Under the pieces are notes generated by a model. That model was not told the origin of the DNA. It did not search any database and worked only from the letters and a program-made list of their open reading frames with translations. Made by a program: the position numbers and the translations under genes. DNA of 12,568 bases from Burkholderiales bacterium (lineage in GTDB: Bacteria; Pseudomonadota; Gammaproteobacteria; Burkholderiales; Burkholderiaceae): the NCBI GenBank assembly GCA_903643055.1, contig CAHJWV010000442.1, positions 1 to 12,568 on the forward strand. Reading direction: 5' to 3'. Below are positions 6,097-12,568 of this stretch, piece after piece. Within the stretch, counting starts at the first letter, position 1. The number at the start of each line of letters is the position of its first letter.

Positions 6097-7962
6097 TTAC
6101 GGCTTGCCGCCGGTCAAGGCATCGAGCTCATCCAGCAGGCGCTCCATGCGCTGCACCAAAGCCCGGTAAGGCGCGGGGCTGGCCATGTCGAGGCCGGCCT
6201 TCTTGACGATCAGATAGGGATCGTCCGAGCCACCGGCCTTCAGCATGTCGAGGTAGCGCGTACGCAGCGCCTCATCGCCGCGGCCGATGCCTTCGGCGAA
6301 ATAGGCCGCCGCGCTGATCGACGTCGCGTACTGGTAGACATAAAAGTCGGTGTAGAAGTGCGGGATGTAGGCCCACTCCGAGCCATACAGGTCGTCGATC
6401 TTCATCACCCCTTCGGCATCGCCGTGATAGCGGCGGATCAGATCGAGATAGATCTTGCCCAGCGCTTCGCCGGTCAGGGCTTCATCGCGTTCCACGGCCT
6501 CATGCGTTTTCAGCTCGAACTCGGCAAACATCGCCTGGCGGAAGAAGGTGCCGCGCAGCGATTCCAGTTGCTCGCTCAACGCATAAATCTTCTCCGCCCG
6601 GGTCTTGGCGTTGCGCGCCACATGATCGGCCAGCAGCATCTCGTTGGTTGTCGACGGGATTTCTGCCACGAAGATCGCATAGCCCGCCGTTTCGTAGGGC
6701 TGCGCCGCATTGGCCAGCACCGAATGCATCGCATGGCCCCATTCGTGCGCCAGCGTGGTGAGGCTTTCGTAGTTGTTGTTGAAACTCATCAGCACGAAGG
6801 GATGCACGTCATACGCCGAGCCAGCCATGTAGGCACCGGAACGCTTGCCTTCCTGCGGCACAGCGTGCATCCAGCCACCATCGAAATGCTCGCGGATGGC
6901 TGTGACATAGTCATCGCCCAGCGGTTTCACGGCCTGCGCCGTCAGCTGCTCGGCCTGGGCCAGCGAATAGTCGCGCGGTGGCTTGGCCAGCGGCACGTAG
7001 ATGTCGGAATACTTCTGGGCCTTCAACCCCAGCAGCCGGGCTCGGGTCTTCAGGTAGCGCTGCAAGGTTGGCAAACCGGCATTGGCCTCGGCCACCAACG
7101 TGCGGTACACCGCATCCGGCGTGTTGTCACGGCTCAGCGCCATCTCCAATGACGAGCCATAACGGCGGCTGTGCGCATTGAATACCGTGCCGTGCAGATG
7201 CGCGACGTAGATCGCGCCAATGGTGCGCTGGTAGGCCCGATACACCGGCCAGAACGCCTTGAAGACCTGCTCACGCACCTTCGGATCGCGGTCGGCACGC
7301 AGAGAAACATAGGTTTCCTGATCGAGCGTCAGCTTCTTGCCGCGCACCGTGATCTTCGGCCATGGCAGATCGGCGTTGTTCAGCAGCGAATAGATCGCGT
7401 TGGGCTGCTGCAAAGGGTCGGCCGCGGCGGCCAGCAGCCCTTCTTCCGAGGCCGACAAGGTGTGGCTGGCCAAACGTTGCATCGATCGCAGGTTGTACGC
7501 GTGCTTCGCCAGGCCCGGCTCGGCGGCAATGAAGGCCTCCAAAGCGTCGCGGCCGAGCGCGCTGATTTCAGTGGCCACGAAGGCCGTGGCCTGACCGAGC
7601 TGGTTCTCGCTCGATTCGGACAGCTGCCGGCGCGATTGATGGGCCGTGACCTTGGTGTTCTCATCCGACTTCAGGCTGGCATAGACACTTTGCCGAGCCT
7701 GTTCGCGCTGCGCCGTCGAAATCGCATCCATGGCCTTCAACAGGCTGACCGCACTGCGGCCCAGCGTGCCCTGCAGCGCCCGCAAATCCGGCAGTAGCGC
7801 GATCAACTTCTGACGCGCAGCGTCCCAGGCGGCATCGTCTGCATACAGCGAACTCAGGTTCCACACCGCAGCGGGATCGGCCGGCGCATTCGCGGCATCG
7901 GCAGTGGGCGCGGCGCAAAGCAGCCCCCAGGTCAGGGACAGAGCAAGAACAGGGTGCTTCAT
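6097..7962 (-). CDS. pepF: Exported oligoendopeptidase F (M3B metallopeptidase)
   Basis: 621 residues from the ATG at 7962, chosen because it opens a signal peptide (MKHPVLALSLTWGLLCAAPTADA, cleavage near residue 23). ATG at 7971 adds three residues and is equally possible; neither has a clear ribosome site. The N-terminal helical domain (about 40-190) is that of the PepF family. The zinc site is HEWGH at 406-410, with the third ligand probably Glu434 in FVAEIPSTTNE. Late motifs such as YHGDAEG and PHFYTDFYVYQYATS match substrate-binding parts of M3B. It cleaves short peptides. Many PepF proteins are cytosolic, so the signal peptide implies a periplasmic peptide-degrading role. No link to the T3SS is evident beyond being next to it. 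Confidence 0.93.
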   Translation of the reverse strand: MKHPVLALSLTWGLLCAAPTADAANAPADPAAVWNLSSLYADDAAWDAARQKLIALLPDLRALQGTLGRSAVSLLKAMDAISTAQREQARQSVYASLKSDENTKVTAHQSRRQLSESSENQLGQATAFVATEISALGRDALEAFIAAEPGLAKHAYNLRSMQRLASHTLSASEEGLLAAAADPLQQPNAIYSLLNNADLPWPKITVRGKKLTLDQETYVSLRADRDPKVREQVFKAFWPVYRAYQRTIGAIYVAHLHGTVFNAHSRRYGSSLEMALSRDNTPDAVYRTLVAEANAGLPTLQRYLKTRARLLGLKAQKYSDIYVPLAKPPRDYSLAQAEQLTAQAVKPLGDDYVTAIREHFDGGWMHAVPQEGKRSGAYMAGSAYDVHPFVLMSFNNNYESLTTLAHEWGHAMHSVLANAAQPYETAGYAIFVAEIPSTTNEMLLADHVARNAKTRAEKIYALSEQLESLRGTFFRQAMFAEFELKTHEAVERDEALTGEALGKIYLDLIRRYHGDAEGVMKIDDLYGSEWAYIPHFYTDFYVYQYATSISAAAYFAEGIGRGDEALRTRYLDMLKAGGSDDPYLIVKKAGLDMASPAPYRALVQRMERLLDELDALTGGKP

Positions 7963-8154
7963 GGCGGACATCTGAAAAACGCAAACCGCAACGATAAGGC
8001 CTCGGCAGGGCCTTTCCGTTGGCAAGCCATTCTTTCGAGGCGAAAGGCGGCACGGTGAAGACCCTGCGCTGCCTGGCCGCGGCGGGTCTCTCGGTAGATC
8101 GATCGGCGATGTGATCCAGGCCCGAGGCGGAGATCTGCTTGACCTTGCGATCGA

Positions 8155-10743
8155 TCAGACTTCCGTCGGCATCAATGGGTGTATCTGCGAGCGCCCGTGC
8201 CCTCCGGGTGGCTGCATCGCCAGGCGGCATGCGATGTCTTGCGCCATGTGGGTTCCCTGATCGATCAGGTCGGAGACTGTCGATGCCTCCAGGCCGGCCC
8301 AGATCATGCCCGTGACCTGCTGGCGAATGGCCACCAACGCGGGCAGGCGGCGATCTGGCGCACCCGCGACGCGCTCGGCATAACCAAGCAGGCGTGCGGC
8401 ATCTGCATGGCGGAACTCCTTTGCCGCGAGACAGGCGAACAAATCCGCCCATTGATTGATGCCCTCCCACCCCATGTGGCGCGAGGTGCGCATCAGCTCT
8501 GACAAAACCGCCCGGGCTTCCATCAAGCAATCGTTCTCAAGCAAGGCCGCCACCAGGTGGGCCAGCACATGCAGCCGGTGCAGGCGCGGCACACCGGCGC
8601 CCAATGCGCCGCTGGCTTTCATCGCGATGTCGAAGTCATGCAGTTCTCCGCCGGGATCGGCCGCGCCCGACAACACCCATTCGGGCAAGCTGCCTGCGCG
8701 CGGCGATGCCAGCGCAATGTGAACCGACTTGCGCGCCCGCGCCTTTTCGCCTTCCTGCATTTGCACGATGGCTTCACCCATATAGCGCAGGCGGCGCAGT
8801 TGAGAGCCGGTGGATGGCGGCTCGATCTTCGCCTGCTCATCGAGCAGCGCACGCGAGGCAGACGTCGACATGAATGACAGCATCGGGATCGCCTGGCCCA
8901 GCGCCAACGACAGCTGCTTCATGTCACCTGCCGTACGGTATAAGGCGACCGCCTGCAGCATCAGGTCGCGTGCCCCGGCCGGGTGATTGTCGAACAGAAG
9001 CTGTGCATGGGCCAAGCTGTGGCGCGCCAGCAATTGCACCGGCAAGCCGTCATTCAGCATCGATTCGCAAGCGCGGTAGATCTCACGCGCTTCTTCAAAA
9101 AGCTGTAGCTCGCCAAAGACTTCGACGGCTTCCGCAAGCAGGGCGACAGCCGCATTACCGTCGTACCACAGGCACCAGTCGAGCGCGGTTCGCAGGTTGT
9201 CGATCTCGGCCTTGCAACGTGCAAGCCAGAGCACATGCGCTTCCGTGCGCGATGGGTGCGCCAGCAGCGCCCTGAGCACCGCCGCATGCTGGCGGCGCAA
9301 TGGCTGTTCTTCGCCGGCATCGGCGAGTTTCAGCAAGGCATAGTCGCGCGTCGTGGCCAGCAGGCGATAGCGCAGTACGTCGCCCTCGTTGCTCGGCTGA
9401 ACGAGTGAGCAGTCGACCATCTTCTGCAGCGCCTCTTCGATCGCGACGGCATTGATCTCGTCGTCTTGCGCGACGGCACAGGCCAGTTCCATCGTGAAGC
9501 CCTTGGCGAACACGCCGAAGCGGCGAAACACCACTTGCTCGATCGGGCTCAGCAGCGAATGACTCCAGTCCATCGCGGCACGCAAGGTCTGCTGGCGCGG
9601 CGGCGCACCCAGCTCATCCCCACGAAGCAACTTGAAGCGGTTGCTCAAGCGCGCACTCAATTCATTCACGCCAAACATCGGCAAACGGAGTGCCGCCAGC
9701 TTGATCGCCAGCGCAATGCCGTCGAGCTCCTGGCAGATTGAAATAATTCGCCCGATATTGCGATCGGTCAATGCAAATCGCCGATCGAGCGCTTGAGCCT
9801 GATCCACGAAAAGCGCGACCGCACCATGACGCAAGGCCTCTTCAGCCGTGCTCGACGCGCTGGGAACCGACAGCGCGTTGAGAGGCAATATCCGTTCGCC
9901 GAAGACCTTCAATGCGGTTTGCCCGGTCATCATGAACCGGACCTGTTCGGTGGCCATCAACAGTTGGTTGACCAGCGCACCCACAGACGCCGCCAAATGC
10001 TCGACGTTGTCGAGCACGAACAACACATGCATGTCTTTCAGATGGGCTTGCAATGTGGCGAGGCCCTCCTCACCGGACGACAACTGAAGCCCGAAAGCCT
10101 CACCGATCGACGGCAAAACCTGATCCGGCGTTTCGACGGCAGACAGCTCGATCCACGCCACGCCATTGCGCATCAACATCCGCTGCTTGTGGGCGACCGT
10201 CAAAGCCAACGCCGTTTTGCCGATGCCTGCCGGTCCCACCACACTGACCAGCCGGTGCTGTCGCAATTCCTGGCTCAGCTCATCGACATCGCTGTCGCGC
10301 CCCACGAGATGAGGATTTGCGGATGGCAACCTCCATGCGGGCAAGGCGATTGGCACCCGATCCAGCAAAGACATCTCGGGAGCCACCGCAGGCACCGGGT
10401 CCTGCGGTTCAGGAGGCTTAGAGCCCACTTCCACCGACAAGACAAATCGATAGCCACGGCCTGGTTCGGTGACGATGGCGTTACGGCCCAACAACTTGCG
10501 GATTGCCGTGACCTGAACAGCGATGTTGTTTTCCTCCACCATCGCCCCCGACCAAACCAGGTCGAGCAGTTGCTCCCTGGGCACCACCATCGCTGCACGT
10601 TCCACCAGCACCAGCAGCAAGTCGATCGCGCGGGTCCCCAGCCGGACATCTTGACCTGCATCAAGCAGGCGACGCTGCGACACGCACAGCTCAAATGTGC
10701 CGAACCGGTAGCTTTCGGGAAGCACGCGCGGTGAACTCACCAT
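8155..10743 (-). CDS. Winged-helix / NB-ARC ATPase transcriptional regulator
   Basis: 862 residues. An OmpR/CadC-type winged-helix DNA-binding domain (about 12-105, with FGTFELCVSQRRLL and TEPGRGYRF) is followed by a Pro-rich linker, then an AfsR/MalT-like NTPase domain: HLVGRD near 145, Walker A GPAGIGKT at 170-177, Walker B LFVLDNVEHL at 241-250, and a downstream LDGIALAIKLAALRL sensor-type helix. The last 400 or so residues are helical and TPR-like. Such proteins are single-chain regulators whose ATPase senses an unknown signal. The ATG at 10743 sits just three bases after GAGG; the adjoining GTG at 10740 is better spaced and may be the true start. It is transcribed away from the response regulator across a 765-bp gap. 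The target genes are unknown. Confidence 0.88.
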   Translation of the reverse strand: MVSSPRVLPESYRFGTFELCVSQRRLLDAGQDVRLGTRAIDLLLVLVERAAMVVPREQLLDLVWSGAMVEENNIAVQVTAIRKLLGRNAIVTEPGRGYRFVLSVEVGSKPPEPQDPVPAVAPEMSLLDRVPIALPAWRLPSANPHLVGRDSDVDELSQELRQHRLVSVVGPAGIGKTALALTVAHKQRMLMRNGVAWIELSAVETPDQVLPSIGEAFGLQLSSGEEGLATLQAHLKDMHVLFVLDNVEHLAASVGALVNQLLMATEQVRFMMTGQTALKVFGERILPLNALSVPSASSTAEEALRHGAVALFVDQAQALDRRFALTDRNIGRIISICQELDGIALAIKLAALRLPMFGVNELSARLSNRFKLLRGDELGAPPRQQTLRAAMDWSHSLLSPIEQVVFRRFGVFAKGFTMELACAVAQDDEINAVAIEEALQKMVDCSLVQPSNEGDVLRYRLLATTRDYALLKLADAGEEQPLRRQHAAVLRALLAHPSRTEAHVLWLARCKAEIDNLRTALDWCLWYDGNAAVALLAEAVEVFGELQLFEEAREIYRACESMLNDGLPVQLLARHSLAHAQLLFDNHPAGARDLMLQAVALYRTAGDMKQLSLALGQAIPMLSFMSTSASRALLDEQAKIEPPSTGSQLRRLRYMGEAIVQMQEGEKARARKSVHIALASPRAGSLPEWVLSGAADPGGELHDFDIAMKASGALGAGVPRLHRLHVLAHLVAALLENDCLMEARAVLSELMRTSRHMGWEGINQWADLFACLAAKEFRHADAARLLGYAERVAGAPDRRLPALVAIRQQVTGMIWAGLEASTVSDLIDQGTHMAQDIACRLAMQPPGGHGRSQIHPLMPTEV

Positions 10744-10809
10744 GCACCTCGGGCAGCATCAAAAACGCATTTCATCAAATGGCTCAAGATCGGGAGTTCG
10801 ATTGAAGAA

Positions 10810-10855
10810 TCAAGAAACCGGGTTGATAAGCCGTTCGCATTGTCGCGTTTCTTGA
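10810..10855. repeat. Inverted repeat TCAAGAAAC / GTTTCTTGA
   Basis: Two perfect 9-bp arms (10810-10818 and 10847-10855) separated by 28 bp, about 67 bp upstream of the ATPase regulator's start. The spacing is too wide for a simple operator but would suit two half-sites on the same DNA face or a cruciform. It could be an autoregulatory site; no protein can be assigned. Confidence 0.4.
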
Positions 10856-11059
10856 ATTGCCTTTGGGATGTAAAACCTTTTTCTCAGAGCGCGATTTGCC
10901 GGCCCAAGACACCCACCACGACATGCCGTGGAAGTCTCGGTCAACACGGAGCACACAGATGTGTCGCAAGTCAAACACGGATCTGCTGCTTGCCGACCTT
11001 TGCATCAACTTGCAATCTTTCACTCACAAATGACATACGGGGACATACAGGGGAAATAC

Positions 11060-11140
11060 ATGGCTGATTTCATTGCTCGATTCCTCGGTACCGAAATATT
11101 CATTGGAATTGCGAAACCCACCTGTCAAAGCAGTTTGTAG
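11060..11140 (+). CDS. Possible 26-residue peptide
   Basis: ATG with GGGGA five bases upstream, then 26 codons to TAG (start MADFIARFLGTEIFIGIAK). The peptide is amphipathic to hydrophobic in its first 20 residues. It has no recognisable family and is too short for codon statistics to help. The reasonable ribosome site and the palindrome right after its stop are the only support; it may be chance. Confidence 0.2.
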   Translation: MADFIARFLGTEIFIGIAKPTCQSSL

Positions 11141-11146
11141 ATTGAG

Positions 11147-11158
11147 GCCGCATGCGGC
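11147..11158. repeat. 12-bp palindrome GCCGCATGCGGC
   Basis: Perfect self-complementary 12-mer, six bases after the stop of the possible 26-residue peptide. It has no loop and no T-run, so a protein-binding site is more likely than a terminator. Confidence 0.3.
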
Positions 11159-11508
11159 AAGCTGTAAGGACTGTCAGGTGATACCAAGGCTTAATGAATT
11201 CATCAGGCCGCAAATCTGCTTATTTGCAGGGTGTCATTTGCCTGCACGGCCATTGAAATTTAATGAGCTCTAAAGGACGAGATAGCCGTGACGCAACGAC
11301 AGTGCAAATGTGTTTACTTCTGATCAGGTCAGTTCGTGAACCACACCATACCGACCCGCTGCGCTAGATCTCTGCGCCGCGCTATCCCAGCGAAACAACA
11401 CACCGTGACACTTTTCTGTTTTTCATCTTCGCTAACACCCCGGGATGCTGTTGCATCGCGGCAGCCGACCCGTTCCAGACCCTTCACGCCTCTGACAGGA
11501 GAAGCGAC

Positions 11509-12186
11509 GTGAAACTCGCCGCACTGTGTCCCGCCCATGCGCTTGAGAAGTTTGCCTCTACAGCATTGACGGCCAAGGGCATCGATGTGGATTACCACCG
11601 CGATGCGCCGTCATTGATTGCAGCCCTGCGCACCCAAGACTACGAAGGCGTTCTGCTCGAAGACAACGACGAACAGATTGGCCATTGGCTGGCGTCATTG
11701 TCAGTTCGTACGGGACAAAACATTCCATTGATCGTTGTCGGCGTGGGCGATGCATTAGGCATCTCGCGAGCCCTTCAGCACGGTGCTGATGACTATGCGG
11801 TGATGAGCGAAGGAACTGAAACGCTGATTCAACGCATTCACGCCCGCGTTCGTTCGCGCTCGGAACGCAAGCATGCTTCCCATCTGCAAGCCGGGCCTTA
11901 TTCACTGCATGCGGCCACCCAGATCCTGGCCAATCAGGAAAGCGAAGTCAGCCTCACTGCCCGCGAATTCGCGCTCGCCTGGGCACTGTTCGAAAACCTG
12001 GGCCGTGTTGTGACACTGAAAACCTTATCCACTGAAATCTGGGGCCGCTCCGGCGACATCGGCAAGCGCACGATCGAACAACACGTCTACAAGCTGCGGC
12101 GCAAGCTCTGCACCGAAGCGCCGGGCACCACCACCGGCCCGCGCATTCAGACGGTCTATGGTGTCGGTTATCGCATGCATCTTTGA
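11509..12186 (+). CDS. OmpR-family regulator with degenerate receiver, HrpG-like candidate
   Basis: 225 residues; GTG start with AGGAG seven bases upstream. The N-terminal part (1-115) has receiver-domain shape, including HGADDYAV at 91-98, but the key residues are gone: no acidic pair after strand 1 (LAALCPAH), Glu51 where the phosphorylated Asp normally sits (VLLED), Gly78 in place of the Thr/Ser, and Met99 in place of the invariant Lys. The C-terminal winged helix (about 128-225) is intact: VSLTAREFALAWALFENLG, RTIEQHVYKLRRKL and IQTVYGVGYRM. No histidine kinase is adjacent. HrpG, the OmpR-type master regulator above HrpX/HrpB in Hrp2 systems, is the natural candidate in this context, but I cannot confirm orthology. 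Confidence 0.85.
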   Translation: MKLAALCPAHALEKFASTALTAKGIDVDYHRDAPSLIAALRTQDYEGVLLEDNDEQIGHWLASLSVRTGQNIPLIVVGVGDALGISRALQHGADDYAVMSEGTETLIQRIHARVRSRSERKHASHLQAGPYSLHAATQILANQESEVSLTAREFALAWALFENLGRVVTLKTLSTEIWGRSGDIGKRTIEQHVYKLRRKLCTEAPGTTTGPRIQTVYGVGYRMHL

Positions 12187-12492
12187 ATTCCGTGCGACAC
12201 AGTCATGCGGCGTTCTGTGTTACAACCCTCGCCGCTGCCAGGCTCGGCCGCAAGTGTTCTATCGACGGCCAAGTGCTTGCATGAAAGCGCTGCCTACCGT
12301 TCTGTGATGCTGAGGGAGTTCGCAGTTCACACCGCCTGATGGCTGGTGAACCTCGTTGGCAAGCCAAGGCTGGCCATCGCTTGCGGACAACGGTCTGTGG
12401 TGAGCTTGCAGCGCCAAGGCGCCATCATCAAAACGGCCCTGTCCCAGCGCGATCAGCACGAGGCGCCAGAGTCGCCGTCAAAGCAGCACGTC
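12187..12492. other. Intergenic region between convergent regulator and transporter gene
   Basis: 306 bp. It contains one imperfect hairpin soon after the regulator's stop (ACACAG at 12197-12202 with CTGTGT at 12215-12220, 12-base loop) and no T-run. The short reading frames here show no recognisable protein. No terminator, repeat or RNA gene is convincing. Confidence 0.5.
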
Positions 12493-12568
12493 TTACTCCC
12501 CCAGATAAGCGGCACGCACCTTGGGATCGCGCAGCAGATCTTGAGCGGCACCACTCATCGTGACCTCG
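12493..12568 (-). CDS. livF: LivF-type branched-chain amino-acid ABC transporter ATPase, C-terminal end (cut by window edge)
   Basis: Only the last 24 codons and the stop are visible, running in from the right edge. The peptide ends SGAAQDLLRDPKVRAAYLGE, which is the typical tail of LivF-type ATP-binding subunits (G-x-x-x-x-L-x-x-D-P-x-V-R-x-A-Y-L-G). These proteins energise high-affinity uptake of branched-chain amino acids or related solutes and are numerous in Burkholderiales. The related urea transporter UrtE and other HAAT-family ATPases have similar tails, so the substrate is open. It converges on the OmpR-family regulator. Confidence 0.75.
   Translation of the reverse strand, partial: EVTMSGAAQDLLRDPKVRAAYLGE

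Larger units (their letters stand above)
10744..11508. other. 765-bp intergenic region between divergent regulators
   Basis: This region is AT-richer than the flanking genes. It holds a long-spaced inverted repeat (10810-10855), a short peptide reading frame with a ribosome site (11060-11140), a 12-bp palindrome (11147-11158) and a small hairpin GCAAAT-CTGCTT-ATTTGC (11210-11227). The other reading frames here look random in composition. I see no PIP box and no convincing -35/-10 pair, although promoters for both flanking regulators should be here. Confidence 0.6.

Noticed and set aside
6052..7152. Plus-strand open frame of 366 codons opposite pepF
   Set aside because: Antisense shadow of the peptidase, which carries HEWGH and the full M3B pattern; the plus frame shows no family features.
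9793..10734. Plus-strand open frame of 313 codons opposite the ATPase regulator
   Set aside because: Antisense shadow; the minus strand holds intact winged-helix and Walker motifs.
10834..10858. TTCGC in the regulator intergenic region as a third PIP box
   Set aside because: The second half-site is missing at the required spacing of 15 bases.
10784..11023. Minus-strand open frame of 79 codons upstream of the ATPase regulator
   Set aside because: No ribosome site or family resemblance, and it covers the expected promoter region and inverted repeat.
12259..12459. Minus-strand open frame of 66 codons between the regulator and livF
   Set aside because: No family resemblance and no ribosome site recognised; it may be chance or old gene debris, and nothing supports a call.
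1..12568. CRISPR array, tRNA, rRNA or insertion sequence
   Set aside because: No regularly spaced repeats, no cloverleaf or rRNA core sequences, and no transposase frame or terminal repeats were seen.

Overview
The window looks like part of a type III secretion (T3SS) island of the Hrp2 kind (the Xanthomonas, Ralstonia and Acidovorax type) in a GC-rich betaproteobacterium, most likely of the order Burkholderiales. The evidence is an HrpB1/HrpK-family protein followed by an HrpB2/SctI-like rod protein, an HrcC-type secretin, an FHA-type SctD, and two perfect plant-inducible-promoter (PIP) boxes. The taxonomic call is an inference from gene content and codon use; no marker gene is present.

Left half (1-4597, all minus strand): one apparent operon in the order sctC, sctD, an 86-residue SctE-like protein, a 120-residue TPR-like protein, a 65-residue needle/pilin candidate, hrpB1, and the start of hrpB2/sctI, which runs off the left edge. 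The first genes are packed tightly (31 bp, 17 bp and a stop/start overlap). The needle candidate is flanked by wider gaps (about 100 and 134 bp), and the downstream gap holds a terminator-like hairpin that may set needle-subunit dosage. The stretch from about 680 to 1300 is clearly AT-richer than its surroundings.

Control region (4598-4935): a divergent promoter region with two back-to-back PIP boxes (TTCGC-N15-TTCGC). One faces sctC. The other faces a rightward pair: an unrecognised 118-residue helical protein and an exported family-1 lytic transglycosylase overlapping it (Hpa2/HpaH-like). This suggests that one AraC-type activator (HrpX/HrpB type, not in the window) switches on the secretion machine and the cell-wall enzyme that makes room for it.

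Right half (6097-12568): an exported M3B oligoendopeptidase F (minus), a large transcriptional regulator joining a winged helix to an NB-ARC-like ATPase and a helical C-terminus (minus), a 765-bp AT-richer intergenic region with inverted repeats, and an OmpR-type regulator (plus) whose receiver domain has lost the usual phosphorylation residues. In this setting that regulator is a candidate HrpG-like master regulator. The right edge holds the last 24 codons of a LivF-type branched-chain amino-acid ABC transporter ATPase (minus), which is probably ordinary chromosomal background beyond the island.

Most of the window fits known T3SS families. The least explained items are the 118-residue protein, the needle candidate, the two small proteins between sctD and sctF, the degenerate receiver, and the intra-operon hairpin.
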